Shown: positions 50,464 to 60,511, counted from the stretch's first letter. The stretch is DNA of 64,000 bases from Leptospira sp. WS4.C2 (GCF_040833985.1 NZ_CP162139.1:806001-870000); one strand, 5' to 3'. The notes: generated by a model not told the origin, from the sequence alone. A program made the numbers and translations.

Positions 50464-51270
50464 CTATCGGTATCCTTCTTTTTTGATTTCACTGTGGTCG
50501 AGGTAAAGACCAGTAGAAGTCACGGAAGGAGCACGGTAGTGTCCGCTGTATTGTGTGTAAGTTACGTTGGAATTGAAAGGCCAGATTCCTTCACTTTGAG
50601 TGAGAGAAGATTGGCATTTATTCAAACCACCTGCTTTGTTATATCCGCAAGAAGAGTGATAGGCAACAGCATAATCATCTTCTCCAGGAAGGATGGCAGA
50701 AGCTCCGAACATTCCTTTGTATCCTGGTACATGGTTTACAGCAACTCCCGCAGTGTTGTTGTGATTGAAGGCACCACGAGCAGTCCCTACGATGAGAGAT
50801 TTGTCCATCGCATTTCCAGCAAATCCGAAGCTAATTCCGTTCAGAGCAGAAGCAAGTTCTGATCCACCAGAAGCCGCAGCAAGAGCAGTCACTTTTGTTA
50901 GATTAAAACCTTTTGCGGAAGCTGTAGAACCGAGATTTGACAACCAATACTCGATCGCATAACATCCTGCAGAGTGACAAACTACTTTGCAAGTATTTGC
51001 CCCTTTACAATAGTTTGTAAGTCCTGTTGCAATATTTGTTTGTGCACGGGAAGATCCGTAAGTTCTAGGGTCAGAAGTTCCATCGTATCCGATGAAAATT
51101 TTCGATCCAGAAACGGTGCTAGTGGAAGATCCCCAGTATCCGTTTACATCTGTTGTTCCCACACCATTGTGGTTTTTGTCTGACTTACCGTGAATGAACA
51201 CAGTGTAAGTTTGAGCACTGAGCGATCCTGCAAACAGCATCGCGAGTATTGTTGTGATTGAGCTACGCAT
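50464..51270 (-). CDS. Secreted alpha/beta-hydrolase, paralogue 2
   Basis: 268 aa, signal peptide MRSSITTILAMLFAGSLSAQ. It is nearly identical to paralogue 1 through the core (VFIHGKSDKNHNGVGTTDV, VCHSAGCYAIEYWLSNLG, LAAASGGSELASALNG, LPGEDDYAVAYHSSCGYN). It has an extra segment near residue 232 (QSEGIWPFNSNVTY) shared with paralogue 3. The end LYLDHSEIKKEG keeps the candidate catalytic His. AAGGAAAAAAGAG precedes the ATG. It is 41 bases downstream of paralogue 3 and probably on the same transcript. Confidence 0.72.
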   Translation of the reverse strand: MRSSITTILAMLFAGSLSAQTYTVFIHGKSDKNHNGVGTTDVNGYWGSSTSTVSGSKIFIGYDGTSDPRTYGSSRAQTNIATGLTNYCKGANTCKVVCHSAGCYAIEYWLSNLGSTASAKGFNLTKVTALAAASGGSELASALNGISFGFAGNAMDKSLIVGTARGAFNHNNTAGVAVNHVPGYKGMFGASAILPGEDDYAVAYHSSCGYNKAGGLNKCQSSLTQSEGIWPFNSNVTYTQYSGHYRAPSVTSTGLYLDHSEIKKEGYR

Positions 51271-51311
51271 CTCTTTTTTCCTTTTCCTTTCTTTAAATGA
51301 TTCCGTTTAAC

Positions 51312-52118
51312 CTATCTCCAACCTTCGGTTTTGATTTGACCGTGGTCTAGATAGAGTCCTGTAGAAGAAACAGATGGAGCACGGTAGTGACCACTGTATT
51401 GGTTGTATGTTCTATTGGATCCAAATGGCCAAAGACCTTCATACTGAGTGAGTGAAGATTGGCATTTATTTAATCCACCTGCACGGTTGTATCCACAAGA
51501 AGAGTGGTATGCGACAGCATAATCATCTTCCCCAGGAAGAATGGCAGAAGCTCCGAACATACCTTTGTAACCAGGTACATGGTTCACAGCAACTCCCGCA
51601 GTGTTGTTGTGGTTGAAAGCTCCACGTGCTGTAGTTACGATGAGTGACTTGTCCATTGCGCTTCCACCGAAGCCAAAAGTGATCCCGTTGAGTGCGTTTG
51701 CCAATTCCGATCCACCAGAAGCTGCAGCAAGAGCAGTCACTTTTGTTAGATTAAAACCTTTTGCAGAAGCTGTGGAACCGAGGTTAGATAACCAATATTC
51801 TATGGCATAACATCCTGCAGAATGGCAGACAATTTTACAAGAGTTAGATCCTTTACAGTAGTTTGTAAGGCCTGTGGCAATGTTTGATTGTGCTCGAGAA
51901 GATCCATAAGTTCTAGGATCTGTTTTTCCATCGTAACCGATAAAAATTCTAGTTCCACCAACTGAGTTTACTGAGGATCCCCAGTAGCTGTTTACGTCGG
52001 TTGTTCCCACACCATTGTGGTTTTTGTCTGATTTTCCATGAATGAAAACTGTGTATGTTTGGGCGCTTAGAGATCCCGCTAATAGAAAGGCTGTGATTGT
52101 TGTTAATACGGTTCGCAT
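51312..52118 (-). CDS. Secreted alpha/beta-hydrolase, paralogue 3
   Basis: 268 aa from ATG 52118, which has AGGAAAACCAG just upstream; an in-frame extension to 52247 adds a basic leader without family support. Signal peptide MRTVLTTITAFLLAGSLSAQ. The core is as in the other two (VFIHGKSDKNHNG, VCHSAGCYAIEYW). The C-terminal segment reads LYLDHGQIKTEGWR instead of DHSEIK, but keeps the His. First gene of a pair with paralogue 2. Substrate unknown; lipase or esterase activity is the likeliest guess. Confidence 0.72.
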   Translation of the reverse strand: MRTVLTTITAFLLAGSLSAQTYTVFIHGKSDKNHNGVGTTDVNSYWGSSVNSVGGTRIFIGYDGKTDPRTYGSSRAQSNIATGLTNYCKGSNSCKIVCHSAGCYAIEYWLSNLGSTASAKGFNLTKVTALAAASGGSELANALNGITFGFGGSAMDKSLIVTTARGAFNHNNTAGVAVNHVPGYKGMFGASAILPGEDDYAVAYHSSCGYNRAGGLNKCQSSLTQYEGLWPFGSNRTYNQYSGHYRAPSVSSTGLYLDHGQIKTEGWR

Positions 52119-52223
52119 CTGGTTTTCCTGTTTCTGAAGGTATGTTCTCTTTGTTTTATAAGTTTGGCAAAAGATTGACAAGAATTTTTTGCCTAGTTTA
52201 GACAAATTTTTAACATAAATTTG

Positions 52224-52250
52224 ACATTGTCGTGGTTTCCCTGACAATGT
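52224..52250. repeat. Inverted repeat ACATTGTC-N11-GACAATGT
   Basis: Perfect 8-base arms at 52224-52231 and 52243-52250, between the histidine kinase stop (52264) and the hydrolase 3/2 unit. No T tract follows on the minus strand, so it may be an operator for the hydrolase genes rather than a terminator. Confidence 0.45.
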
Positions 52251-52263
52251 TTGGGTCGGGACC

Positions 52264-54681
52264 CTAGGATTTTGCTAGGGGAAAGCGGATGGAAAAGAGG
52301 GTTTTGCCAGGTTGGCTCTCCACTTGGATGCTTCCATTGTGGTTTTGGATGATCTTTTGGACGATGGATAACCCGAGTCCGGTACCCATCCCCAATTCTT
52401 TGGTAGTAAAAAATGGCTCAAAAATGCGAGGGAGGATGTCTTCGGGGATCCCTTTCCCATTGTCTTCGATGGTGATGACCGCATCAGTTTCTTCCTCTTT
52501 TAAGAAAATACGGATTTTCCCTCCTTCTTTCGGACAAGCTTGGATCGAGTTGTAGATGAGGTTCGTCCACACTTGAACCAACTCATCCGCATGACCAAGC
52601 ACCCTCGGATCGCCACTGACCTTCCATTCAATTTCTATGTTTTGTTTCCAACTAGTGGAATACATAGAGAGGACTGAATCAATTCCTTCCTTGAGTACAA
52701 GGAGTTTTTGGGATTCTCTAGGACCTGAGTAAGAGTGGTGTTTCAGGGCAAAAACAATTTTGGAAGCGCGCTCCACTGCTGTTTCAATAATTCCCAAATG
52801 AAATCCAATCACAAAGTCGTTTAGTAGAGATTGGAAAATATTCCTACCTTCTTCTGTTTCGAATAGTTTTTGGTATTCTTCGGGAACCGTTTCGATTTTA
52901 AAATCGAAACAGGTATCGGCTAGGGAAATGGGATCGGGAATCGATTTTGATTTGAAGAAGGCAATGAGTTCTTTTTTTCTTTTAAAGCGAGATGTAACTT
53001 CAGAGCGTTTTTGGTTTTTAAATTCCGCGATAAATTTTTCGGCTAAAAGGAAGTTTTCTGTTTTTTCGGGATTTAGGACATTCGTTTGTCCATCTTTAAT
53101 AAATTGAATACTCCCTTTAATGGCTGCTAGTGGGTTATTGATTTCATGTGCAACACTTGCGGCAATTTTTCCAAGAGTGGACATTCTCTCCGCTTGCAGA
53201 AGTTGTTCTTGAGTTTCTCTAAGTTCTAAGATGGTTTGGTTTAAAGATTCTGTCCTTTCTTTAATTTTTTGTTCTAATTGAAGTCTTGCATCTCGAACAA
53301 TCGATATCATTTCATTGAAACTATTCGATAATTCTCCGATTTCATCTCTACTCGATACTTTGACGGTAACAAATAAATCGCCGGAATGCATCTTTCGGAT
53401 CCCAGCAAGTAGTCTAGTTAATGGATAGACTATGCTTGTTTTATGTAATACCGGGTACAACATAAAGATTGTAAACAGAGAGAAAAGTAATGTGACAATG
53501 AGCCAAACTACAGTTTGGTGAACTATATTCCTGTATTCTATATAGGGAATTGCAATTAGGAAATGATGGTTTTTTGCATAAAAGTCGGATGTCCAATAAA
53601 TTCCATTTGGTTCGTTAGAAAAAGATTCTACCGTGAAAGATTCAAAAGAAGCAGGACGGTCAAAAATTTGTTTTATATTTTCTTTTGTGAAATTGATTTT
53701 GTTAATTCTGAAGTTTTGATTTTGCAAATCGACGACTAAATCAGAAAGATAAACAAAGGGAAAGGTTGTCCCTGATTCCAATTGTGTTTTGATACTATGT
53801 TTCTCTCTACTCATTTCATTTTGAAAGTCTACTCGAAACCGATTGAATAAAAAATTAGCAACAATAGAGAGTATCAAATATAAAACGGTTAAGTTGAAAG
53901 TCATGATTTTGAATCCAACTGTAGATGGGATGGTTTCTTGGTTGAGTGACACCAACACAAGAATAGTCATGATAATGATTGTTAGGTTAGTGAGTAAAAA
54001 TAAGAATGTTGGTTTGCTAAAATAATTTAGGTCTACCAAAATATCAGCAAATGCTAATGAAAGAATTCCAAGGATGGCTAAAAGGAACCCTCCTGTATTT
54101 CTTTTTTTGGCTCCTTGAAAGCGAAGAAATTTTGCAGTCAAAGCTGCGATCGTATTCCCGAGAATCAAACAAAGTACACCGGCTATGGAAATGATCGAAA
54201 GTTGGACAATTGTTGAGGGTGAGTTTTGGTCTGGAACATAAAATTCCATTTTGGGATCAAAATGGATTTCCCTGTAAAAAAATCCGATCCCATTCGCTAG
54301 GATAGCCAAACCTGCAAGTAGGATGTGGATCCTAAGGCTCCAGATTTTCCAACGTGGAAAACTATTTTCCTGAAACTCGAAGGCAAGATTTGAGGAGGCT
54401 ACCCCCAAAACTAATATGACTGGGTTTTTTAAGAAAACAAAAACATAGGCCGTCCAAGGCGAAACGAAAGAATTACAAATCGACCAAGCCACAGACCAGA
54501 AAAAAAGACAGAACAGCGGAACAAGCAGGCCACGAAATGTAGGAGTGAGATCCTCCTTTCGAGACATAAAATAAACAAAGGCAATCCCGCTCACCAAACA
54601 GAGCCCAAAATAGAAAAAACTATAAAGATTCAGTAAGGGAGCCAAGCAATCCAGATATCCCTGATGTTTGACTTTAGGCAA
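52264..54681 (-). CDS. Multi-pass membrane sensor histidine kinase
   Basis: 805 aa. Seven or so N-terminal helices (residues ~15-270), another helix, a periplasmic sensor of ~100 residues, a helix near 390, then HAMP ([40 protein letters not shown]), a coiled coil, HisKA with the phospho-acceptor His in [18 protein letters not shown], and HATPase ([48 protein letters not shown]). About 140 residues separate the H box from the ATPase domain, longer than usual. The start appears to be TTG 54681. No response regulator lies next to it. Confidence 0.85.
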   Translation of the reverse strand: MPKVKHQGYLDCLAPLLNLYSFFYFGLCLVSGIAFVYFMSRKEDLTPTFRGLLVPLFCLFFWSVAWSICNSFVSPWTAYVFVFLKNPVILVLGVASSNLAFEFQENSFPRWKIWSLRIHILLAGLAILANGIGFFYREIHFDPKMEFYVPDQNSPSTIVQLSIISIAGVLCLILGNTIAALTAKFLRFQGAKKRNTGGFLLAILGILSLAFADILVDLNYFSKPTFLFLLTNLTIIIMTILVLVSLNQETIPSTVGFKIMTFNLTVLYLILSIVANFLFNRFRVDFQNEMSREKHSIKTQLESGTTFPFVYLSDLVVDLQNQNFRINKINFTKENIKQIFDRPASFESFTVESFSNEPNGIYWTSDFYAKNHHFLIAIPYIEYRNIVHQTVVWLIVTLLFSLFTIFMLYPVLHKTSIVYPLTRLLAGIRKMHSGDLFVTVKVSSRDEIGELSNSFNEMISIVRDARLQLEQKIKERTESLNQTILELRETQEQLLQAERMSTLGKIAASVAHEINNPLAAIKGSIQFIKDGQTNVLNPEKTENFLLAEKFIAEFKNQKRSEVTSRFKRKKELIAFFKSKSIPDPISLADTCFDFKIETVPEEYQKLFETEEGRNIFQSLLNDFVIGFHLGIIETAVERASKIVFALKHHSYSGPRESQKLLVLKEGIDSVLSMYSTSWKQNIEIEWKVSGDPRVLGHADELVQVWTNLIYNSIQACPKEGGKIRIFLKEEETDAVITIEDNGKGIPEDILPRIFEPFFTTKELGMGTGLGLSIVQKIIQNHNGSIQVESQPGKTLFSIRFPLAKS

Positions 54682-54706
54682 GCATTTCGTTTTTCCTGGC
54701 AGATTT

Positions 54707-54727
54707 AATTTGTGCGCCGCACAAATT
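54707..54727. promoter_or_regulatory. Dyad A: operator-like palindrome upstream of the kinase and SLT gene
   Basis: Ten-base arms AATTTGTGCG and CGCACAAATT around one base. The core is TTGTGC-N3-GCACAA, the same as dyad B 58 bases away, in the divergent gap between the kinase and the transglycosylase. Confidence 0.65.
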
Positions 54728-54767
54728 TTGGATTGCCGCCGGGGAGTCGCTGGAAATCATGGACTTG

Positions 54768-54782
54768 TTGTGCAATGCACAA
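54768..54782. promoter_or_regulatory. Dyad B: second TTGTGC-N3-GCACAA site
   Basis: TTGTGC-AAT-GCACAA, 25 bases before the transglycosylase ATG. It has the same half-sites and spacing as dyad A (54707-54727); two copies in one divergent gap suggest a dedicated DNA-binding regulator. Confidence 0.65.
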
Positions 54783-54807
54783 TTGAATTCTCCCGTTAGA
54801 GGACCCA

Positions 54808-55464
54808 ATGCGAAAACAAAACTCACTCATCCAAATCCTAGGAACCTGCTTTCTTGCTCTAATGTTCCTAACCGAATCGTATGGTAAGATTAGTTCGGCA
54901 GGCCTAAGTGTTCGAAACGAATCTTCCAAAAGAAAATTGGAAGTCTACATTGCCAAATACCGTCCGAGCCTATCTGCCAGAGAAAGATCGGAACTTGTTT
55001 CTGCTTTGGAACGCGCCTCTTTGAATCTACGTCTGCCGGCAGGTAAGAAACACGAACGTTATGACAAATTGGGATTTTTGGTAGGCCTAGTGCACACAGA
55101 ATCTCAATTTCATAAACGGGCCAAGTCCCATAAGGGTGCTCTCGGCCTGATGCAAGTGATGCCGGCAACAGCGAAGTGGTTGGCAACAAAAGAAGGAATC
55201 TCGTTTTCTTCTGAAAAAGACCTATATGATCCAGAAACTAATTTGTATCTTGGTGTCTTGTATTTGAATTATCTTTTCGAACGAACTGATTCTGTGGAAG
55301 CAGCCTTACTATCCTATAATGCAGGACTTGGAGGTTATAAACGGTTTGGAGGCATTCCAGAGTATTCAAAATCAGTGTATCGTTACTATGAAGATTGGAA
55401 ATCCATGCCAGTGCCAACACGAAGTATGATTTCGGAGACGGTTGCGAGTCTTCTTTCTATTTAA
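54808..55464 (+). CDS. Lytic transglycosylase (SLT domain), exported
   Basis: 218 aa with an N-terminal signal sequence (MRKQNSLIQILGTCFLALMFLTESYG). The SLT/goose-lysozyme-like domain has the catalytic Glu in LVHTESQFHKRAKSHKGALGLMQVMPATAKWLA, then NLYLGVLYLNYLFE and ALLSYNAGLGGYKRFGG. It cleaves peptidoglycan glycan strands with anhydro-muropeptide formation. It is smaller than Slt70 and closer to MltC/EmtA-type domains. Two dyads lie upstream, so it is probably controlled, perhaps with the divergent kinase. Confidence 0.87.
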   Translation: MRKQNSLIQILGTCFLALMFLTESYGKISSAGLSVRNESSKRKLEVYIAKYRPSLSARERSELVSALERASLNLRLPAGKKHERYDKLGFLVGLVHTESQFHKRAKSHKGALGLMQVMPATAKWLATKEGISFSSEKDLYDPETNLYLGVLYLNYLFERTDSVEAALLSYNAGLGGYKRFGGIPEYSKSVYRYYEDWKSMPVPTRSMISETVASLLSI

Positions 55465-55534
55465 ATTTTACTTTACATGGTTCCAAAACCGACAAGGCTC
55501 TTATCCGTTTTACAAAACAAAAGGATGGGAGCGT

Positions 55535-56737
55535 ATGGATTTAATTCGTAGATACGGTGTGTATCTAGCAGTTGTTATATTGGTCATTATTGGCCTTATC
55601 TTCTTTTTATTTAAGGATAATGCGGGTTCTGATCAAGATGCTAGAGAGAAAGCCAGACAAGAACGGATGGCAAGTAGCTCTGATCCAACGCAAGGTGATG
55701 ATGCTTCTAGTAGTGGTTCTGACTCTGCTGGTGGGATTCCAGATGATGGAGCCACACCGGAATATATTTTAGAAAAGTATTTAGAATGGTCGGAATACCC
55801 TCCGTTTTCAAGACCTATGTCTATTTTAAATCATGATTTAGCATTTCCTTTCATCATCGAAACCTCTCCCGACTATTCCATTGATCCAAAAACGAACGAA
55901 CCAACAGGTTATGTTTGTCTATTCCAACCCAAAACTTGGGCCGTCATTGGAAACAAAGACATGATGTATGTAACTTTAGAGTGTCGCGACAAAGCGAGAA
56001 ACCGTGTGAAGGTATCTATCGATTCGCACCAAGTATTTAAAGAATGGGAAGGCCAAAGGTTTGGAGTTGTTAGTGCATCCGTCAATGATAACGGAACAGA
56101 TGGAGACCAAACAAGAGGAGATAACATTTTTACTTTTTCTTGGAAACCACAAAAACCAGATTGGGGTCAAATGTCTCTCGTTGCAGAAATTACTTATGGG
56201 CCAGAGAATCTTAAAACAACTTTAACCTCTAGTTTTTTTTCCAGTCCATCCATCCCTGCAGAATTTAATGGAGTGTTTTCTGATTCCTTACAAGATGGTT
56301 CTCTCATCGTAAGAGCGGTTGTGAATGTCTATAAAAAAGGGAAATACCATTTGGAAGCGAATTTAAAGGACGAAAAGAATGGAGAGTATGTCGCCTATTC
56401 AGTATTTGATGGAGATTTGGTTTCCGGTTCTAACGAAGTAGAATTTACTTTTTATGGAAAGATCCTTCGTGATAAAGATTTAGACGGGCCATATTTAGCC
56501 ACATCCTTTCGTGGACACCGTGTGAATTTACCAATTGATCCGGAGTGGTTCAATCAAGGTGCCGAAGGACTTCGCAAAATCCAAGCGGCAAAAACAACAG
56601 AACCAGACCGTGAACTTGTCATCCCCTATAAGGATGAATACAAAACAAAGTATTATAAAGTGGAATCCTTCTCGAATGCAGCTTGGGATTCGGCAGACAA
56701 ACAAAATCGCATTCGTCAAATTAAATCATTGCAGTAA
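55535..56737 (+). CDS. Membrane-anchored periplasmic protein of unknown function
   Basis: 400 aa from ATG 55535 (GGATGGGAG upstream). One N-terminal helix (YGVYLAVVILVIIGLIFFLF), a charged then Ser/Asp/Gly-rich linker (residues ~25-70), and a large mostly beta domain without motifs I recognise. It contains DNGTDGDQTRGDNIFTFSW, a motif-like repeat of the kind seen in Ig-like or choice-of-anchor beta domains. It follows the transglycosylase by 70 bases and precedes the acylase by three bases, so an envelope role is likely. Confidence 0.65.
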   Translation: MDLIRRYGVYLAVVILVIIGLIFFLFKDNAGSDQDAREKARQERMASSSDPTQGDDASSSGSDSAGGIPDDGATPEYILEKYLEWSEYPPFSRPMSILNHDLAFPFIIETSPDYSIDPKTNEPTGYVCLFQPKTWAVIGNKDMMYVTLECRDKARNRVKVSIDSHQVFKEWEGQRFGVVSASVNDNGTDGDQTRGDNIFTFSWKPQKPDWGQMSLVAEITYGPENLKTTLTSSFFSSPSIPAEFNGVFSDSLQDGSLIVRAVVNVYKKGKYHLEANLKDEKNGEYVAYSVFDGDLVSGSNEVEFTFYGKILRDKDLDGPYLATSFRGHRVNLPIDPEWFNQGAEGLRKIQAAKTTEPDRELVIPYKDEYKTKYYKVESFSNAAWDSADKQNRIRQIKSLQ

Positions 56738-56740
56738 CTT

Positions 56741-59257
56741 ATGTTAGATAAAGTAAAAACCTTTACAAGAAAGAGACCTTTTTTAAGTCTCTTTCTGCTT
56801 TTTATCCTCACCCTTCCTGTTTCCTTACATTTTTTGTTTTGGGGACTTGTATCATTAAAAGCTCCCAACTACCAAGGAGAGATTGTTTCTGACAAAATCA
56901 TATCCAAGGTGACTGTGATTCGAGACAGTGCCGGAATTCCTCACATTGTTGCTGGCGATGCCAAGTCCGCCTACTTTGCCTTAGGTTATACGATGGCCCA
57001 GGATCGAATTTTCCAAATGGAATTACAAAGGCGGATTGGCAAAGGGGAACTCACAGAAATTTTTGGCGAAAAACTGATTCCGACTGATCAGTTTTTAAAG
57101 TCTCTCCTTTTGAAAAAAACAGCAGAAGAATATGCCAACCAAAAGGAACATATTTATCCAGAAGCATGGAACCAGTTGGATTGGTTTTTGGAAGGGGTGA
57201 ATCATTTTCTCTCCGAAGACAATTTGCCAATCGAATACACAATTCTTGGGATCAAACCAAAACCATTTGATCGGGTCGACGCCATTTCCTTCCTGTTTTA
57301 TATGGGTTTTTCTTTTGCAGAAGGAATCAAATCGGACAGTTTGTACACAATCATGGAATCAGAGTTAAAGGGTCGTTCCGCGAGCGAACTTTTCCCGAGG
57401 TATGACTTTGAGAAAAATGCTACCATTTTGGAAACACAACCCGATGTTCAAAAGTTGGCGCAGAATCTAGATTTAAAAAATTTAAATCCAATCCATACCC
57501 AAAGTCAAAACCATTCCCTAAAACCAAACCAACAGAACCTTACAAGCGGATCCGATGTGCTCAATCTAAAACAACTTGTATCCTTTGTGAATCAACTCCA
57601 GTTGCCAATTGAGCCTTTGGAAGGAAGTAATTCATGGCTTGTGGGACCGAGTCGATCAGAAAGTGGTGGGGCCGTTCTTGCCAATGACCCACACATTGCA
57701 TTATCCAATCCTGGTGCTTGGTATGAAGCTTATATTGAATACCCTGGATATGAAAACTACGGATACTTTTTATCCATCATTCCTTTTCCCCTCATTGCAC
57801 ATAACAGAGACAAGGCATGGGGGCTAACCATGTTGGAACAAGATGATGTGAATTTGTATTTGGAAACCATTGATGGAAACAAATTCAAAACTGGAGCTGG
57901 TTGGAAGGATTTGACTTACTACCGCGATCCCATTCGTAAAAAAGATGGTACAGAAATTCCATTTGAAGTGGGAATCACAAACCATGGCCCACTCATTACA
58001 GAACATATCAAAGGATTCAAAGGTCGACCAGTCAGTTTGTACTGGGCTCACCACCATTTACAAAACCCACTCCTGGATGTTCTCTTTCAAATGGGAAAAT
58101 CAAAATCATTCACAGAACTAGATTCGGCATCTTCTATGATTGGTGCCCCTGGGCTTAATTTTAGTTATGCGGATAAAAATGGAAACATTGCTTACTACGC
58201 TGTAGGAAGGTTCCCGATTTTAAAGTCTGGAAATTCACGCAAAATTTTAGAGGGTTCTACGGGAGAAAACGATGTGATTGGTTATGTTCCGGCAAAGAAC
58301 AATCCAAAGATCATCAACCCTAAAAATGGAATCATTGTCACTGCTAATAACCAAGTGACAAACAAATCCCTTCCAGGACTTGGAAAACCAGAAGGCAACT
58401 GGCAACCGCCGGATCGTTTTCAAAGGTTAGTTGGAATTTTGGAAACAAAAGAAAAATGGAGTTTGGAAGAACTTGCAGCCATCCAAAACGATACGGTCTC
58501 TTCCTTTGCACCCGAGTATTTAGATCTAGTTTTATCCACTGTTAAGGATGCCAAAACACCGAATGGGAAAAAGGTATTAGGGATCTTAAAAACTTGGAAC
58601 TTTGAACATTTCCCAGAATCACAAGGTGCAGCTGTTTATGATGTTTTCTTCTATATCACTCTTCGTGAGTTGTTAATCGATGAAATGGGACCCGCCAATT
58701 TTGAGTTATATGGAGATATGGCTGAATATTGGAATGCATACCGGCGTTTTGTCCGTAACCCTGATTCGACTTTTTGGGACGACCTAAGAACAGAAGGAAT
58801 CACTGAATCAAGAGAAGATATTTTGAAAAGGTCAATTGAGGAAACGGGAAGGTATTTGGAAAAACATCTATCTGCCTCGCCAAGTCTTTGGACTTGGAAA
58901 AATCTATATAAAATCAAACATCCACATCCTCTTGGCGTATTGCCAGTGATAGGTGGGATTTTTGATATTGGACCCCTTCCCGCAGCAGGTGGGGCCGAGG
59001 TTGTGAACAATTTGAAATACAAACTCATGAAGGAAGATTGGACTGCCACTGCTGGACCTTCCAAAAGGCGAGTGATTGACTATGGTCGTTTTGAAGAGTC
59101 GGTCACCCAACTTCCTATTGGAAACAGTGGAAACCTAGCCAGTCCTTTTTATGGAAACTTGGTGGATGACTATATCAATGGGGTCCATAGAAAAATTCTT
59201 TATTCGAAGGAACAAGTGGGAGAAGGTAGGTTCCGATTAGAATTTCGGCCACGTTAA
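56741..59257 (+). CDS. Penicillin-acylase-family Ntn hydrolase
   Basis: 838 aa, the size of the precursor of these enzymes. N-terminal signal anchor (residues ~12-35). The alpha part contains VTVIRDSAGIPHIVAGDAKSAYFALGYTMAQDRIFQMELQRRIGKGEL, the family signature. The beta part starts at Ser296 in LEGSNSWLVGPSRS, where autocleavage would expose the nucleophile. Further beta blocks are ANDPHIALSNPGAWYEAYIEYPG and NGIIVTANNQVTN. Members cleave amides such as N-acyl-homoserine lactones or beta-lactam side chains; the true substrate is unknown. Follows the unknown gene by three bases. Confidence 0.88.
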   Translation: MLDKVKTFTRKRPFLSLFLLFILTLPVSLHFLFWGLVSLKAPNYQGEIVSDKIISKVTVIRDSAGIPHIVAGDAKSAYFALGYTMAQDRIFQMELQRRIGKGELTEIFGEKLIPTDQFLKSLLLKKTAEEYANQKEHIYPEAWNQLDWFLEGVNHFLSEDNLPIEYTILGIKPKPFDRVDAISFLFYMGFSFAEGIKSDSLYTIMESELKGRSASELFPRYDFEKNATILETQPDVQKLAQNLDLKNLNPIHTQSQNHSLKPNQQNLTSGSDVLNLKQLVSFVNQLQLPIEPLEGSNSWLVGPSRSESGGAVLANDPHIALSNPGAWYEAYIEYPGYENYGYFLSIIPFPLIAHNRDKAWGLTMLEQDDVNLYLETIDGNKFKTGAGWKDLTYYRDPIRKKDGTEIPFEVGITNHGPLITEHIKGFKGRPVSLYWAHHHLQNPLLDVLFQMGKSKSFTELDSASSMIGAPGLNFSYADKNGNIAYYAVGRFPILKSGNSRKILEGSTGENDVIGYVPAKNNPKIINPKNGIIVTANNQVTNKSLPGLGKPEGNWQPPDRFQRLVGILETKEKWSLEELAAIQNDTVSSFAPEYLDLVLSTVKDAKTPNGKKVLGILKTWNFEHFPESQGAAVYDVFFYITLRELLIDEMGPANFELYGDMAEYWNAYRRFVRNPDSTFWDDLRTEGITESREDILKRSIEETGRYLEKHLSASPSLWTWKNLYKIKHPHPLGVLPVIGGIFDIGPLPAAGGAEVVNNLKYKLMKEDWTATAGPSKRRVIDYGRFEESVTQLPIGNSGNLASPFYGNLVDDYINGVHRKILYSKEQVGEGRFRLEFRPR

Positions 59258-59268
59258 TTTTCTAAATT

Positions 59269-59302
59269 TTCCCCACCTTATGGTGGGGAATTTCCTTTTT
59301 TC
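59269..59302 (+). terminator. Terminator after the acylase gene
   Basis: Stem TTCCCCACC (59269-59277), loop TTAT, GGTGGGGAA (59282-59290), then a T-rich run (TTTCCTTTTTTC), starting 11 bases after the acylase stop. Confidence 0.85.
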
Positions 59303-59341
59303 TTCTACGAGACAATCTTTTTTGGTCGATCCTTAAATCAG

Positions 59342-60511
59342 ATGTTCCGTTCCTTTCTACTTAGCACCTTTCTTGTGACGGTTACCTTTGCACAATCCTC
59401 TTCGGACAGATTGGCATTTGCCTTCCGTAGCCAAGCCTCTCTTGACCCACTCCGAATGATTGTTGTGGGTGAGGTCGTAGGAATCGAAAAAGCCAGCTAT
59501 TATGAAGTAGATACACTCTCCCAAGAATTGGAAGTGGATACAAGACCTGATACAGTTACGATCAAAGTAGCAGATCCTAAGGGAATTCGCGTCGGACAAA
59601 TTTTATACCTACTAGAAAAGAACCAAGACCACAAAACTTTCCGAGATGGGAACATTGTGGGAATGATTACTGTAAAATCCGTATACCAAACCACTTTTTT
59701 TGGATGGCAAGTCCGAGGGGAAGGATATCTTCGTTTGATTGAAGATCGTCCAGTAACGGCCGCTCGGTTACTTGATACAACCAAATACGATGAAGCGTTT
59801 ATGGCCAAAAAACAAGGTGATCATTATTTTGCGAAAGGCCAAATGGAAGAAGCTCTTCGAATGTACAAACATTCGGTATCTCTTGATCAAGGTTCCCCTG
59901 ATTCTCATTATGCGCTTGGGAAAGCACATTGGAAGGATGGGGAAGGGTATGTGTCTACCGCCTTTGAATATTCAATGGCTTGGAAAAATAGGGAACGATT
60001 TTCTAATGCCCAAGAACGATTGTTATTTCTTTTGGATTATATGCGATTTTTGACTTTCTATTTCAAAGTAGAGGGAAAAGAAAATAAAAAACAATTAGAA
60101 CTTATGCCTCAAGTGGCAAAAGAAGCGCGAAACCTTTATCCCAAAAATTATGAAGTTTGGTTGTATAGTTTTGAAACATCTTTTTTAAATCTTCTCCACT
60201 CGAATATGTCAGATACTGGTGTGGATGGCAGGAAAAAAAGAGAGGAATGGGCAGAACGTTCTGAAGAATATTTAAAGAAAGCCTACTCTTTAAGAAAGTC
60301 TGATTATTACCTTCATAAACTGGCTTGTGAGTTCTATCACCTAAAATGGAAAGAAACTCGTGGTTCTATCAAAGAAACTGAATACAGAGACAAACTTGTA
60401 GAACATGGGAAATTGTTACGCCTCTACTATACTGGGGAAACTACATTGTCAGAAGATTTATTAAATGCGATCCGGTTGGCAGAAAAACAATCGGGATCGG
60501 GATCACTCTGA
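59342..60511 (+). CDS. Exported TPR-repeat protein
   Basis: 389 aa with a signal peptide (MFRSFLLSTFLVTVTFAQ). Residues ~35-140 form a beta-rich domain (RMIVVGEVVGIEKASYYEVD...). Then come TPR-like helices, best seen in KKQGDHYFAKGQMEEALRMYKHSVSLDQGSPDSHYALGKAHWKDGEG. The rest is helical. Such proteins scaffold envelope complexes. Its last nine bases overlap the PilZ-like gene on the other strand. Confidence 0.7.
   Translation: MFRSFLLSTFLVTVTFAQSSSDRLAFAFRSQASLDPLRMIVVGEVVGIEKASYYEVDTLSQELEVDTRPDTVTIKVADPKGIRVGQILYLLEKNQDHKTFRDGNIVGMITVKSVYQTTFFGWQVRGEGYLRLIEDRPVTAARLLDTTKYDEAFMAKKQGDHYFAKGQMEEALRMYKHSVSLDQGSPDSHYALGKAHWKDGEGYVSTAFEYSMAWKNRERFSNAQERLLFLLDYMRFLTFYFKVEGKENKKQLELMPQVAKEARNLYPKNYEVWLYSFETSFLNLLHSNMSDTGVDGRKKREEWAERSEEYLKKAYSLRKSDYYLHKLACEFYHLKWKETRGSIKETEYRDKLVEHGKLLRLYYTGETTLSEDLLNAIRLAEKQSGSGSL

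Larger units (their letters stand above)
49524..52118 (-). repeat. Tandem array of three paralogous genes
   Basis: Three copies of a ~800-base gene in direct order, very similar at the protein level across signal peptide, nucleophile region and Gly/Ala-rich middle. They diverge mostly near the C-terminus, where copies 2 and 3 share an extra eight or so residues. This fits repeated local duplication; no mobile element is seen at either edge. Confidence 0.85.

Noticed and set aside
49408..52263. Mobile element carrying the three hydrolase genes
   Set aside because: No transposase, terminal inverted repeats or target duplication seen; local duplication explains the array.
54707..54727. Leptospira LexA box
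   Set aside because: The remembered LexA motif is TTTG-N5-CAAA; here the TTTG and CAAA are 9 bases apart, and the shared core of both dyads is TTGTGC-N3-GCACAA.
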